A DNA stretch of 62,570 nt from Mucilaginibacter sp. (GCA_028288305.1 JAQBOA010000046.1:1-62570), one strand, 5' to 3'; counted from the first letter of the stretch, positions 16,886 to 26,035 are shown. Notes: generated by a model not told the origin, from the letters alone. Numbers and translations are program-made.

Positions 16886-17344
16886 TTATTTTGGCCTTTT
16901 TTTGACAGGAGATATTGACTTTACAATGGTTTCACCGTTAATCATCTTTTTAACGGGCTTCATCCTTGCTATTGAATTTTGGTAAGCGGCTTCAAGCAAC
17001 TGCTTTATATATTCTTCCGGAAAATCGTCTTTATCTCTTACTCTTAAATACCTGTATTGATTGCCATTCCCAATTAAAACCTTTTGCGGGTCAGGGAAAT
17101 CAACTCCCCGGTTAAAACCAAAATTTACGTGATCACTGCAAACCGCTATACTGCAAAAAACATCACCAGCTTTATCGGTGGGCGACCAGCCAAAGGCTAC
17201 AGCATTGTAATTATCATAAATAAGCTCATTTGTTTCGGGGTAAAGGTCCCAAACAAATTCTCTCAACCATAATGCGGCGGCTTTAACGCTGTCCGGATAT
17301 GGAAGCATGAATTTGATAAGATCATTAACAGTTTCTTTGCCCAT
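16886..17344 (-). CDS. DUF1801-family protein
   Basis: A 152-residue soluble protein matching the DUF1801/YdhG-like fold in its pattern: a helical start (IKFMLPYPDSVKAAALWLRE), then YDNYNAVAFGWSPT and VFCSIAVCSDHVNFGFNRG strands, then RYLRVRDKDDFPEEYIKQLL. Members are small single-domain proteins without an established enzymatic activity. It has an ATG start at 17344. It stands between repeat-rich intergenic regions and is not obviously in an operon. Confidence 0.75.
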   Translation of the reverse strand: MGKETVNDLIKFMLPYPDSVKAAALWLREFVWDLYPETNELIYDNYNAVAFGWSPTDKAGDVFCSIAVCSDHVNFGFNRGVDFPDPQKVLIGNGNQYRYLRVRDKDDFPEEYIKQLLEAAYQNSIARMKPVKKMINGETIVKSISPVKKRPK

Positions 17345-17390
17345 TTCAACTATAAAAGAAAATTAACGAGTTCGATATAAGCCTATATTT

Positions 17391-17492
17391 GCCTCACCCC
17401 AGCCCTCTCCAAAGGAGAGGGAGTTAAAAAGACACAAAATTACCCACCCTGCTATTCAAAGTCCTCTCCTTTGGAGAGGATTTAGGTAAGGC
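17391..17492. repeat. Nested palindromic repeat (CCTCTCC-type)
   Basis: Two inner palindromes, CCCTCTCC/GGAGAGGG (17403-17421) and CCTCTCC/GGAGAGG (17463-17479), lie inside a larger imperfect inverted repeat of about 30-bp arms (17391-17420 and 17463-17492). Non-coding, in the 277-bp gap before pathway locus 1. Similar CTCTCC palindromes are familiar intergenic repeats in Bacteroidota genomes. Confidence 0.7.
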
Positions 17493-17621
17493 GAACGAAT
17501 ATTTTTATTTAACGAAATCATATCGAACCTACATTATTTATATCGAAATATTGTGCCATAATTGATGTTCCAATCAACTGATATTAAATAAGGCGTTATT
17601 TTTAACAGGCAAACAATAAAA

Positions 17622-18686
17622 TCAGGTAGCTGAAACCAGCATTAAAGAGTGATATATTTTTTGATAGTGATTGTAGATCAATATTCTTTTGGGAGCAGTT
17701 TGTTTTGAGTTTCTTTCGATAACCGCCTTGGGTATCATTTCATTTTTAATAATATTTGACGCCAGCCACAAAGCAAACGCCGCCGAAGTTGGATACTCCC
17801 CGCATAAATGCTTATAATGCGCTAAAGCTGTATTACTAAAGAGGGAATGACTTAATCGCTCATATATTTCATCGTGCCTGGTATCGCCGCTTTTACCGGT
17901 TATTACCAAATCTATATCCTCCATCTTTAAAGAATTCTCCGCAATAAATAATCCTATCTTTTTTTCAATATCTTCAAAACCTTTGGGATTAAAAATAGTT
18001 TTAATGGCTGTAAGTTCCGCCAGATTATTCTCAGAGGCTTTATCGGTTAACAAAAAAAATGCAGCCCCTTCGCCACCTATTGATCCTTTTGATTTGGTAG
18101 CATATAAATTAAGGTTGGAAACAGGCCACCGTTTATATAAACCAAGGCGCGATAAAACAGTAAAACTGATGTCCGTCATTTCATCTAACCCTCCAACCAA
18201 TATATTATCCGCCTCGTTTTCTTTTAAAAGCATTATCGCATCAAGCAATGCGCTCTCAAAAGAAATACCCTTATGTACAAAATTATTATTGTACTGATGG
18301 CATTTTAGCATTAAAGCAATTTGAGCCGCTACTGTATTGTGAGTTGATTGTATAAATGCTGTTGGCGGAAGCAGTTCTTCATTCTGTTCAACTATTCGGG
18401 TTAAAAATGTCACCGTATCTTCAATGCACCCGTAAGCCGTCCCGGTTATTACCGCACCCGGCATTTCTATGCCGCTATTACTTAAACATTCTATTGCCGC
18501 AGCCGCCCCCATTTTTATTATATGACTCATCCTCCTTAGCAATTTGGGATCTAAAAATTCTTTATAATCAGGTTCAATTGCTTTTAAACGGGTACCGTTA
18601 TATTCCACAATTTCGCTTAAAAAGCTTTCGTTACCGAACGTGTTTTGCGGGGATATACTGGCAGATGAGCGGATATATATCTTCAT
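17622..18686 (-). CDS. Ketosynthase-like chain-length-factor protein without catalytic Cys
   Basis: A 354-residue thiolase-fold protein of the beta-ketoacyl synthase family. The fold landmarks are visible (AAAIECLSNSG, AVITGTAYGCIEDT, ILVGGLDEM, GSIGGEGAAFFLL), but the active-site region reads VHKGISFESAL (about residue 140) where active enzymes have TACSS/AACA. The C-terminal HGT and KS-GH histidine motifs are also absent (GKSGDTRHDE, HLCGEY). It is therefore probably the non-catalytic partner of a KS, like the chain length factors of type II polyketide and aryl polyene systems (ApeC-like). Its start is 1 nt from the stop of the active KS upstream, so the two are likely translated together and may form a heterodimer. 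Confidence 0.82.
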   Translation of the reverse strand: MKIYIRSSASISPQNTFGNESFLSEIVEYNGTRLKAIEPDYKEFLDPKLLRRMSHIIKMGAAAAIECLSNSGIEMPGAVITGTAYGCIEDTVTFLTRIVEQNEELLPPTAFIQSTHNTVAAQIALMLKCHQYNNNFVHKGISFESALLDAIMLLKENEADNILVGGLDEMTDISFTVLSRLGLYKRWPVSNLNLYATKSKGSIGGEGAAFFLLTDKASENNLAELTAIKTIFNPKGFEDIEKKIGLFIAENSLKMEDIDLVITGKSGDTRHDEIYERLSHSLFSNTALAHYKHLCGEYPTSAAFALWLASNIIKNEMIPKAVIERNSKQTAPKRILIYNHYQKIYHSLMLVSAT

Positions 18687-18687
18687 T

Positions 18688-19887
18688 TCAAATTTTTGAA
18701 AATATTAATGATGTACAATTGCCGCCAAAGCCAAACGAATTTGACAATACGTTACGAACTTTTTGACCTTTCAAAAATCTTTTTTCCGGTTCAAATAGAA
18801 ATTCCTTCATCCGGGTTTCAAATCGCAGGTTTGGATAAATGATACCATGTTTAATTGATAAAACGGAGAATACAGCCTCAAGCCCACCGCTTGCACCTAA
18901 AGTATGGCCAGTAAAAGATTTAGTGGAGCTCATTGGTGGATAAACCGGGTCAAATAATCTATTAATAGCTGTTCCTTCAGCGCTGTCATTATTAGGTGTT
19001 CCGGTACCATGTAAATTGATATAATCAATATCTGAAGGCTTCAATCCGCTTTTTTCAATGGCTGTTTTCATTGCCATATATGAACCTGTGCCATCCGGCG
19101 ATGAAGCTGTTTGATGATAAGCATCATTGCTATTATTATAACCGCTCAGTTTGCAGTATACTTCTTTATTTAGTGTTTTTGCCACTTTTTCCGAAACCAA
19201 AACAACATAGCCTGCACCTTCACCAAGGTTTAAACCTTCCCTGTGTTCATCAAATGGCTTACAATATTCCTTATCCAATATCATTAGGGTATTAAATCCA
19301 TTAAGGGTAAATTTGGTTAAAGCATCGGTGCCGCCTGCAACCACTACGTCGAGCATGTTATTTTTAATTAAACGTGCAGCATAAAAAATAGCATTGGCCG
19401 ACGATGAACAGGCCGTGTTTATAGTGGTTATAAAATCATTTAAACCTAATTCCCTGGCTGCAATTTCGGTCATGCTGCCACATTCGTGGTCATATATGTT
19501 TTTTAATTTACCTTTTCGGTTATCTTTATTAAAATCAATAAAAAAATTCTCGCTTTTATCCATCCCACCTACGGTATTCGCCGACACAAAACCAGTTCGT
19601 AAAGAATCCAATTCTTGAATATTAGCATCAGCCAAAGCTTCTTTAGCTGCCACAAGACTTAATAAGGCAGTCCGGCTTATGTCGGGAGATATACCTGCCA
19701 GTTCAGCCAGTTTTATATTATCTAATTTTACCTCAGCTACCGGGAGTTTTTTACGGAATATGGTATTCAGTACAGTGATATCCCCCATACCGGCTTCTTC
19801 ACGTTCAAACGCTATTAGATGTTCAGCAACATTATTTCCAATTGCTGAAATAACCCCTAATCCTGCTATGTACACTGTTGAACTCAT
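18688..19887 (-). CDS. Beta-ketoacyl-ACP synthase (FabF/ApeO-like), active
   Basis: A 399-residue KAS I/II-type condensing enzyme with a full Cys-His-His triad: TACSSSANAI (Cys about 159), HGTGTPNNDSAEG (about 293) and KSFTGHTLGASG (about 327). It catalyses decarboxylative Claisen condensation on ACP-bound chains. It is paired with the Cys-less protein directly downstream, the arrangement known for aryl polyene and type II polyketide KS-CLF dimers. It starts MSSTVYIAGLG at an ATG. In this context it most likely elongates an aryl starter made by the ammonia-lyase and ligase encoded upstream in the same strand run. Confidence 0.9.
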   Translation of the reverse strand: MSSTVYIAGLGVISAIGNNVAEHLIAFEREEAGMGDITVLNTIFRKKLPVAEVKLDNIKLAELAGISPDISRTALLSLVAAKEALADANIQELDSLRTGFVSANTVGGMDKSENFFIDFNKDNRKGKLKNIYDHECGSMTEIAARELGLNDFITTINTACSSSANAIFYAARLIKNNMLDVVVAGGTDALTKFTLNGFNTLMILDKEYCKPFDEHREGLNLGEGAGYVVLVSEKVAKTLNKEVYCKLSGYNNSNDAYHQTASSPDGTGSYMAMKTAIEKSGLKPSDIDYINLHGTGTPNNDSAEGTAINRLFDPVYPPMSSTKSFTGHTLGASGGLEAVFSVLSIKHGIIYPNLRFETRMKEFLFEPEKRFLKGQKVRNVLSNSFGFGGNCTSLIFSKI

Positions 19888-19930
19888 ATCAATATTTAAT
19901 AACCCTTCAAGCTTTTCTAAAAATCACAAA

Positions 19931-20029
19931 ATTTGTCATTGCGAGGTACGAAGCAATCGCGAACTATGCAAGACGGTTATGCATTGGCGAAGAGATTGCT
20001 TCACTCGTTCCTCGTTCGCAATGACAAAT
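19931..20029. repeat. Palindromic intergenic repeat (GTCATTGCGA type)
   Basis: Outer arms ATTTGTCATTGCGA (19931-19944) and TCGCAATGACAAAT (20016-20029) are perfect reverse complements. Inner arms GAAGCAATC (19950-19958) and GATTGCTTC (19994-20002) also pair. The element fills the gap between two genes of locus 1 and could fold into a long hairpin in the transcript. Confidence 0.8.
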
Positions 20030-20042
20030 CTTTTATTATGTA

Positions 20043-20663
20043 TTAACTATTTCTAAAAATATAATCCATATTCTCTGCTGAAAAAAAAACCGCTCCTTCG
20101 CTTTTTTCCTTTTCAACTAAAAATAATGCCGCTTTATATTCCTGATCCAAAACATCAACCCATCCGCAAATGCAGGCTTCTAAAATATTATTATCTAGCG
20201 TATAATTAACCTGTTGTTCTATAAAACAAGCATCAAACGCATCCTGTATAAAAAAAGCATGCTCACCTTTAAAATTATTACGGATACAAATTTCTCCGAT
20301 TACAATATTCGGCAAGGTATATACAAATAAGGATGGGCTGGGAATGTCTTTTACAGAATGATAATATTTGATATCATCATCAAGACTTGAGTTGGCATTG
20401 GCTAATAAAATACCTATCTCTTCGGGTTTGTAAATATGAGTTTTAAATTTGTCTTTAAGCAATATTTCTGATGCCAGCCATCCTAGCTTGCTTAAATTGT
20501 CCATCTTATAAAACTTTGGATAATTAAGTTGAAAATGCTGGTAAATGGAAACTAAAAATCCGGCCAGATCGGTATTGGTATTTTCAAATATCTGAATGCC
20601 ATCCTTGCACACAATATTTTTACTGATTGTGCAACTGGCTGTTATATATTTTTCTATAAGCAA
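20043..20663 (-). CDS. Truncated ketosynthase-like protein, 206 residues
   Basis: A short protein with thiolase-like features of only the N-terminal KS half: LGWLASEILLKDKF, IGILLANANSSLDDDIKYY, SPSLFVYTLPNIVIGEICIR and FIQDAFDACF, where the catalytic Cys segment would be. There is no TACSS/NACIS motif and no His motifs, so it cannot be a normal condensing enzyme. Flexirubin-type clusters often carry such small 3-oxoacyl-ACP-synthase-like proteins; their role is not established. The start is a TTG at 20663 (MLIEKYITASCTISKN), since no ATG precedes the conserved region in frame. It lies downstream of an active KS and may partner with it. Confidence 0.7.
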   Translation of the reverse strand: MLIEKYITASCTISKNIVCKDGIQIFENTNTDLAGFLVSIYQHFQLNYPKFYKMDNLSKLGWLASEILLKDKFKTHIYKPEEIGILLANANSSLDDDIKYYHSVKDIPSPSLFVYTLPNIVIGEICIRNNFKGEHAFFIQDAFDACFIEQQVNYTLDNNILEACICGWVDVLDQEYKAALFLVEKEKSEGAVFFSAENMDYIFRNS

Positions 20664-20684
20664 TGTCTTTCTTTTTATTAGGAA

Positions 20685-20717
20685 AGACTTACGAAGTTTT
20701 AAAAACTTCGTAAGTCT
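20685..20717. repeat. 33-bp palindrome, AGACTTACGAAG family, copy 1
   Basis: Arms AGACTTACGAAGTTTT and AAAACTTCGTAAGTCT surround a single central base. A nearly identical copy is at 45646-45678. Both are intergenic. It could act as a hairpin between the two locus-1 genes, but its recurrence shows it is a dispersed repeat. Confidence 0.8.
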
Positions 20718-20727
20718 GATTAGTTAT

Positions 20728-21864
20728 TTATTTACCAAATACTACCGCTGCATTACAACCACCAAACCCTGAAGCTGTTTTAAGGCAATTTTTAAAATTA
20801 CCCGAAAGCAGATTGGTACAAATATTTAAAGGGTTTGTTACGCCCATATTTTTAAATCCTAAAGTCGATAAAACTAAATTTTCTTTTAGTGATTGAATAG
20901 AAATAATAGACTCGATCATTCCCGCCGCTCCTAAAGTATGGCCATAATAGCCTTTTAAGCTGTTTGTTGGGGCTGTTTGCATGCCTGACAATGAAATCGC
21001 ATTAGCCTCCATTTCATCGTTATAAACAGTTGCTGTTCCATGTGCCGAAATGAAATCAATATCTCCAGATGAAATATCCGCGTCCAGCATTGCTTTTTTT
21101 ATTGCATGCGCCAATTCTTCGCCGGTACGTGACGGACCGGAAATATGGTTAGCATCATTACTAACCGAACCTCCTTTCACTTTTATATTTTGCTTATATT
21201 TTTTATTTGTGGATAAGATAACGGTTCCCGCCCCTTCGCCTAAGTTTAACCCGTCGCGTGATTTGTCAAAAGGTTTGCATACCTGAGGACTAAGGGCATG
21301 AAATGATTCAAAACCGGATAAAATGAATTTTGATATGACATCTGCTCCGGCAATTACCGCGTTTTCATATTGCCCTGATCGTAAAAGCCGCATACCGGTT
21401 ATGATTGCCAAACTGCCTGAAATACACGCATTGGAAATAATAACCGGTTGATTAACAAATCCAAAACGATCAGAAACCAATTTGGCCGAGGTTGATAAAG
21501 CTATTCTTTTTTTTAATTCAGCATTATTTGCTTCCGTTTCCAGCAGGCTTATATTTCCCTTGGTTGTGGAAATGATAAGCACCGTTTTTTTATTATGTGC
21601 ATCTATACCGCTATCCTGTAAAACATCATTAATAGAAGCAATGAGCAATTGCTCAAACTTTGTATAAATGTGTTGATCGTCTTTTATAAATGGCTCATCA
21701 CTATTAAACAAGGAAGCATAAAAAGGCTGTGATGATATATTCAGATCATTATATTGCTTTACAGCAGAAGTATTTTGTTTAAGTTTCGAAAAGTTTTCAG
21801 CTGTTGTTTTACCAAGCGGAGAAAATATATTATCAGCAACTATAAAAACATCATGCCCATTCAT
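20728..21864 (-). CDS. Beta-ketoacyl-ACP synthase, second active KS of locus 1
   Basis: A 378-residue condensing enzyme starting at ATG 21864 (an in-frame TTG would add five residues). Catalytic motifs: NACISGSLAI (Cys about 145), HGTATVYNDEMEA (about 273) and KGYYGHTLGAAG (about 308). Also visible are the LNLGEGAGTVIL and SGFGGCNAAVVFGK segments typical of KAS II. It is followed by the 206-residue KS-like protein after a short repeat-containing gap. It is more divergent at the N-terminus than the other KS. Probably one of two elongation or initiation enzymes for the aryl chain; its exact step is not readable. Confidence 0.88.
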   Translation of the reverse strand: MNGHDVFIVADNIFSPLGKTTAENFSKLKQNTSAVKQYNDLNISSQPFYASLFNSDEPFIKDDQHIYTKFEQLLIASINDVLQDSGIDAHNKKTVLIISTTKGNISLLETEANNAELKKRIALSTSAKLVSDRFGFVNQPVIISNACISGSLAIITGMRLLRSGQYENAVIAGADVISKFILSGFESFHALSPQVCKPFDKSRDGLNLGEGAGTVILSTNKKYKQNIKVKGGSVSNDANHISGPSRTGEELAHAIKKAMLDADISSGDIDFISAHGTATVYNDEMEANAISLSGMQTAPTNSLKGYYGHTLGAAGMIESIISIQSLKENLVLSTLGFKNMGVTNPLNICTNLLSGNFKNCLKTASGFGGCNAAVVFGK

Positions 21865-21919
21865 TTCAATAGTCTCCAATTTGTTTATTCATTCCCGTTG
21901 CAGGTAATTATTACGCATT

Positions 21920-23470
21920 TCAATTTTCAAAGGCAATTAAGTGTTCCGAACTTTCAAGGAAATCCTTTACCCTTTTAAGATCTTTATACTTAGGTTGGTC
22001 TTCAATAAATTTTGGAAATATTATCCTTACTTTTTCATATAATTCCCTCGAAATAGTTGATAGTCTATCCTGGCATTCCATATAATCAATTGCCTGTAAA
22101 ATGGTCATTAATTGTATGGCAAGAACTTCAAATGAATTATCAATCACTTTCTTTGTCATTAAGGCCGCATTGCAGCCCATACTCACAATATCCTGGTTAT
22201 CATTATTGTTTGGAATACTGTGAACATACATTGGAAAGGATAGGGTTTGATTTTCGGCAACGGTTGAGGTAGCGGTAAACTGCATCCCCTGCATACCAAA
22301 ATTAAATCCCAATACTCCAAGGTTTACAAAAGGAGGGAGTTTTTGGTTCAGTTTATTATTTAGCAGGTAATTCAACTGCCGTTCCGAAAGCATGGATAGT
22401 TTGGTAATAGCAATCTTCAACTTATCCATTTCCAGCGAAACATAATCTCCATGGAAATTACCACCATGGAAAATATTTTTATTTTCATGATCAATAACCG
22501 GGTTATCATTCACTGAGTTCAATTCATTTACAACTACATTTTCAGCCTGGGCAATGGTATCATAAATAGGTCCTAATACCTGGGTAACACAGCGTAATGA
22601 ATAGTATTCCTGTACTTTATCCTCAAAAACCTCCTGATCAAGGTTATCTGGATTGTATAAATGCTCGGAACGGTCGCGGATCATTTTGCTGTCCTTCAAG
22701 ATATGGCGCATTATGGCGGCGATTTTATTCTGGCCTTTATGATGTTTTACGATATTTAGTTCGAGCGAATAATGATCGTCAAAAGCTTCAACGATCTCAT
22801 TTATCATTGCCGAAAATAAGACTGACCAAGCTACTAATTTATGCGCCTGTATAATATTGATCATACCTATGCCCGTCATTGCCGATGTACCATTCAAAAT
22901 GGCCAGGCCTTCGCGGATATGGATAGACAATGGTTTTATGTCAAACCTGTTAAATATTTCAATTGTGGGATAAATTTCACCTTCAAAAAGCACTTCGCCT
23001 TCACCAATTAATACTAATCCCAGATGTGCTAATTGTACAAGATCGCCGCTGGCTCCCACCCCACCGTGTTCATAAATACATGGATTAATATTTTTATTGA
23101 TCAGATCTTTTAACAGTTCTATCACTTCGGTATGTACACCCGAATAGGCTTGCATAAAGCTGTTTAACCGGGCAATCATTAACGCTTTTGATAAAAGCGG
23201 GTCCATTAGTTTGCCGCTTCCTGATGAGTGGCTACGGATCAGGTTATATTGAAGCTGTAAAATATTTTCTTCATTAACCTTGTATTGGGCCATAGGCCCA
23301 AATCCTGTATTTATTCCATAGATCAGTTTATTTGAAGAAAACTTTTTTAGAAAGTTGAAATTATCATTAACCTTTTTCAAGGCTGCTTCATCTAATTCGA
23401 TTTCTTTTTGTTTAAATAAGAGTTCAGAAAAATTATCTAAAGAGAGCGGACTTTGTCCAACAAGTATCAT
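21920..23470 (-). CDS. Aromatic amino acid ammonia-lyase (HAL/TAL family), probable starter-unit lyase
   Basis: A 516-residue MIO-type lyase. The Ala-Ser-Gly triad that cyclises to the MIO electrophile is in GGVGASGDLVQLAH (about residue 140). Other family blocks are YGINTGFGPMA, NLIRSHSSGSG, ILNGTSAMTG, SVNDNPVID and the late FTATSTVAENQTL. Flexirubin-type clusters use a tyrosine ammonia-lyase of this family to make 4-coumarate from tyrosine. Its place between KS genes and a PaaK-like ligase supports that over histidine degradation. The Ser-His at the usual selectivity site (about 79-80) is not the His-Leu of Rhodobacter TAL, so the substrate is inferred from context only. Confidence 0.88.
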   Translation of the reverse strand: MILVGQSPLSLDNFSELLFKQKEIELDEAALKKVNDNFNFLKKFSSNKLIYGINTGFGPMAQYKVNEENILQLQYNLIRSHSSGSGKLMDPLLSKALMIARLNSFMQAYSGVHTEVIELLKDLINKNINPCIYEHGGVGASGDLVQLAHLGLVLIGEGEVLFEGEIYPTIEIFNRFDIKPLSIHIREGLAILNGTSAMTGIGMINIIQAHKLVAWSVLFSAMINEIVEAFDDHYSLELNIVKHHKGQNKIAAIMRHILKDSKMIRDRSEHLYNPDNLDQEVFEDKVQEYYSLRCVTQVLGPIYDTIAQAENVVVNELNSVNDNPVIDHENKNIFHGGNFHGDYVSLEMDKLKIAITKLSMLSERQLNYLLNNKLNQKLPPFVNLGVLGFNFGMQGMQFTATSTVAENQTLSFPMYVHSIPNNNDNQDIVSMGCNAALMTKKVIDNSFEVLAIQLMTILQAIDYMECQDRLSTISRELYEKVRIIFPKFIEDQPKYKDLKRVKDFLESSEHLIAFEN

Positions 23471-23550
23471 GGGCAAAAATTAAATAAACGTGTAATAAAT
23501 TAGGGGTAAATGTATAAAATATATGCAATATGAGAATCAAGAAATTGAGA

Positions 23551-23659
23551 GCCAAGAAGCAAGAGTCAAGAAACAAGAATTATGAAATCCAATCTCTTTT
23601 ATACCAATCCATTGAAGATTTTGCTATTTTTCCTGGCTCTTGACTCTTGTTTCTTGCCT
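23551..23659. repeat. Imperfect inverted repeat after the ligase gene
   Basis: A CCAAGAAGCAAGAGTCAAGA-containing arm (about 23551-23575) and a GGCTCTTGACTCTTGTTTCT-containing arm (about 23635-23659) are imperfect reverse complements. The right arm touches the ligase stop codon. It could be a terminator-like hairpin, or another dispersed repeat; short ORFs across it are not credible. Confidence 0.55.
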
Positions 23660-24955
23660 CTAAATCCTTCTGTCAATAAATTTAACAGCCTTTCTGCTGG
23701 TTTCCTTAAATTGTATTTTTTGCATTTCTTCGGCATTTACATATTTAATATGGGGGCTAACACGCAACCTGGCTTGTAAATACGCTCTTATCCGGTGATC
23801 ACATTCTTCACTGTCTTCAACGGGGAGCAGATAAAGTAATACCTGGTCAAGGCCAATTTCATTGGAATAAACTTCGATAACAAAATCCAGAATCTCTTCC
23901 CGCTCATTCAGCAGGTCAAATAACGCAGGGGGATAAAGTGTGGTACCTTTAAACTTAATCATTTGCTTTTTACGGCCCATAATGGGCGATAATCGCAAAC
24001 TTGTTCTGCCGCATGAGCAGGGTTCATCATAATACATGCAGATGTCCCCCGTTTTATAACGCAGTAAAGGCATACCTTCAACACCAAGTGTAGTAATGGT
24101 TACCTCACCCGGTGTATAAGGTGCAACTTGCTGGTTATTTTCATCAAGTAATTCCACTATTAATAATTCAGGTTTGTAATGGCCTCCTTTACCTTCTGAA
24201 CATTCTGTAAATGCAGTTTGCATTTCGGTAGAGGCATAGGTGGAATACAATTTAATATCCCAGGCTTCTGTTATTTTTTTTCCTAAAATATTTAAAGAGA
24301 AATCAGTGTTCCTGATATTTTCACCTATACAAATGGCTTTTTTAACCGAAGTTTCACTGATATTGATACCCGTCTCTTTTGCAAATTGAATCAGTTTTAA
24401 AATAAAGGAAGGAACAGCTACAATAGCTGTTGGCTTAAGCCGCTTAATAGTTTCCCATTGAAGAGAAGGCACACCCGGGCCTAAACGGATAATACCGGCG
24501 CCAAGTTTGCGAATGCCCAAATAATAAGCAATGCCAGCCATAAATTGCCTGTCGAGCGTAAGCATTAACTGGTAAGTATCACTGGCCGATCCATCTGCAC
24601 ATAAAAAAGAACTATACTCATTAAAAGCTAAACGGGTCAGGTCATTCTCAGTAAGAGCTATTGTTACCGGGCTACCCAACGTACCAGAGGTAGAAGTATA
24701 TTCAACAACTTTTTCCGATGGCACACATAAAAAATCATCATTTCGCTGCTGCAGGTCTTCTTTGCTGGTAGTTGGTATTATGGCAAGGTCGGAAAGGCTT
24801 TTTATACCGGTAATATTTATTTTATTGTTTTTAAATAACTCTTTGTAAAATGGGGAGTACTGTGAAACATATAACAAAAGCTCATTCAGTTTTTGTTCCT
24901 GCAGTAATGTTATTTTGTCTTTTTGTTGATAATCTCTATCTTTTAAAATTGCCAT
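23660..24955 (-). CDS. PaaK-like adenylate-forming ligase, probable aryl-acid activating enzyme
   Basis: A 431-residue member of the phenylacetate-CoA ligase branch of the ANL superfamily. Visible are the phosphate-binding loop YTSTSGTLGSP (about 87-97), YASTEMQ (about 238), the hinge-side YKTGD (about 300), a C-x-C of SCGRTSLRLSP, and GRKKQMIKFKGTTLYP at the C-terminal domain junction. It would adenylate a carboxylic acid and load it on CoA or an ACP. As first gene of the minus-strand run, ahead of the ammonia-lyase, it most likely activates cinnamate or coumarate as starter. Acceptor identity is unknown. Confidence 0.85.
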   Translation of the reverse strand: MAILKDRDYQQKDKITLLQEQKLNELLLYVSQYSPFYKELFKNNKINITGIKSLSDLAIIPTTSKEDLQQRNDDFLCVPSEKVVEYTSTSGTLGSPVTIALTENDLTRLAFNEYSSFLCADGSASDTYQLMLTLDRQFMAGIAYYLGIRKLGAGIIRLGPGVPSLQWETIKRLKPTAIVAVPSFILKLIQFAKETGINISETSVKKAICIGENIRNTDFSLNILGKKITEAWDIKLYSTYASTEMQTAFTECSEGKGGHYKPELLIVELLDENNQQVAPYTPGEVTITTLGVEGMPLLRYKTGDICMYYDEPCSCGRTSLRLSPIMGRKKQMIKFKGTTLYPPALFDLLNEREEILDFVIEVYSNEIGLDQVLLYLLPVEDSEECDHRIRAYLQARLRVSPHIKYVNAEEMQKIQFKETSRKAVKFIDRRI

Positions 24956-25123
24956 TATCCTAAATTACTATTTGTATTTTAATGTGCGTTATATATTATT
25001 TAATTTTGCAATCTTCCAAAATTAATAAAAAAGTTAGTTGACGCTATAATCTGATGTAGTACACCGAATATGGTTTCTATTTAAAACATCCATATTGTTT
25101 AATTGTAACGTATATTAATAATT

Positions 25124-26035
25124 ATGTTTAAACACTCATTATTATTAGTTATAATTTGCATTACACTTTATGCAAAAGCACAACCTGCTAAACTTTGCAG
25201 ATATAAGGACCTGGTATTCACAGATGTTACCGTGGATAAAAATCTAAGTTATGCTTCAAATGATTTTTCTGAAGAAAAGAAATTCAGGCTTTTTGATCTG
25301 TACCAGCCTGCAGGTGATCATTCGGCCCCGCGCCCGCTTATTATATGGATGCATGGCGGAGGGTTTAAATTCGGAACGAAGGGGGCTAAGGATATCCAAA
25401 TATGGTGTAAGAGCTTTGCACAAAGAGGTTATGTATGTGCAGCTATTAACTACCGTTTAAGCAAAAGGGACCCGCTTTTCCATTTTGATGAATTACAAAA
25501 AAGCTGTTATTATGCTGTTCTCGATGCAAAGATGGCAGTTAAGTATTTTAAACAACATCATTCCGAGTATAATATTGATCCTGATAAAATCATTCTTGCC
25601 GGAAATTCAGCAGGCGGCTTAATTGCATTGCAGGCCGCTTACAGTACCGATGCTGAACTTGCAAAAATGGCGGGTATAACCGATACTGTTTCAATGCAGC
25701 AAGGCATATTTAAAGTTGCTGGAGTGATCAATTTTTGGGGTGCCATTTTTGATCTCAACTGGCTAAAAAACACCCGTGTACCTATTATAAGCGTGCTTGG
25801 CAGCAAAGATAATATTGTGCCGCCAACTCATAAAAGTGCCCCGCTTTACGGTGGAATAGATATACGCAAACAAGCTAACGCTTTACATATCCCTAATGAT
25901 TTGAAAGTATTTGAAGGTTACTCACACGAATTGCGGAAACATTTTAATCCATTCTTTTCAAGTGATAGTGAAACTCAAAAGCGCTGGCTGGAAGCCGGCC
26001 AGTTTACTGCCGATTTTTTGTATAAAATTCTTTAA
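25124..26035 (+). CDS. Secreted alpha/beta-hydrolase, esterase/lipase type
   Basis: A 303-residue exported protein (signal MFKHSLLLVIICITLYAKA). It has the oxyanion-hole HGGGF (about 77), nucleophile elbow GNSAGG (about 159-164, Ser), an Asp in GSKDNIVPP (about 227) and a His in GYSHEL (about 265). These place it among BD-FAE/carboxylesterase-type hydrolases that remove acyl or acetyl groups from esters. It is divergent from the ligase gene with a 168-bp shared upstream region, so it might be co-regulated with locus 1, but no direct link is visible. Substrate not determined. Confidence 0.85.
   Translation: MFKHSLLLVIICITLYAKAQPAKLCRYKDLVFTDVTVDKNLSYASNDFSEEKKFRLFDLYQPAGDHSAPRPLIIWMHGGGFKFGTKGAKDIQIWCKSFAQRGYVCAAINYRLSKRDPLFHFDELQKSCYYAVLDAKMAVKYFKQHHSEYNIDPDKIILAGNSAGGLIALQAAYSTDAELAKMAGITDTVSMQQGIFKVAGVINFWGAIFDLNWLKNTRVPIISVLGSKDNIVPPTHKSAPLYGGIDIRKQANALHIPNDLKVFEGYSHELRKHFNPFFSSDSETQKRWLEAGQFTADFLYKIL

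Noticed and set aside
23582..23779. 65-residue plus-strand ORF
   Set aside because: It runs through the inverted repeat and antisense to the ligase gene end; no domain and no promoter signal.
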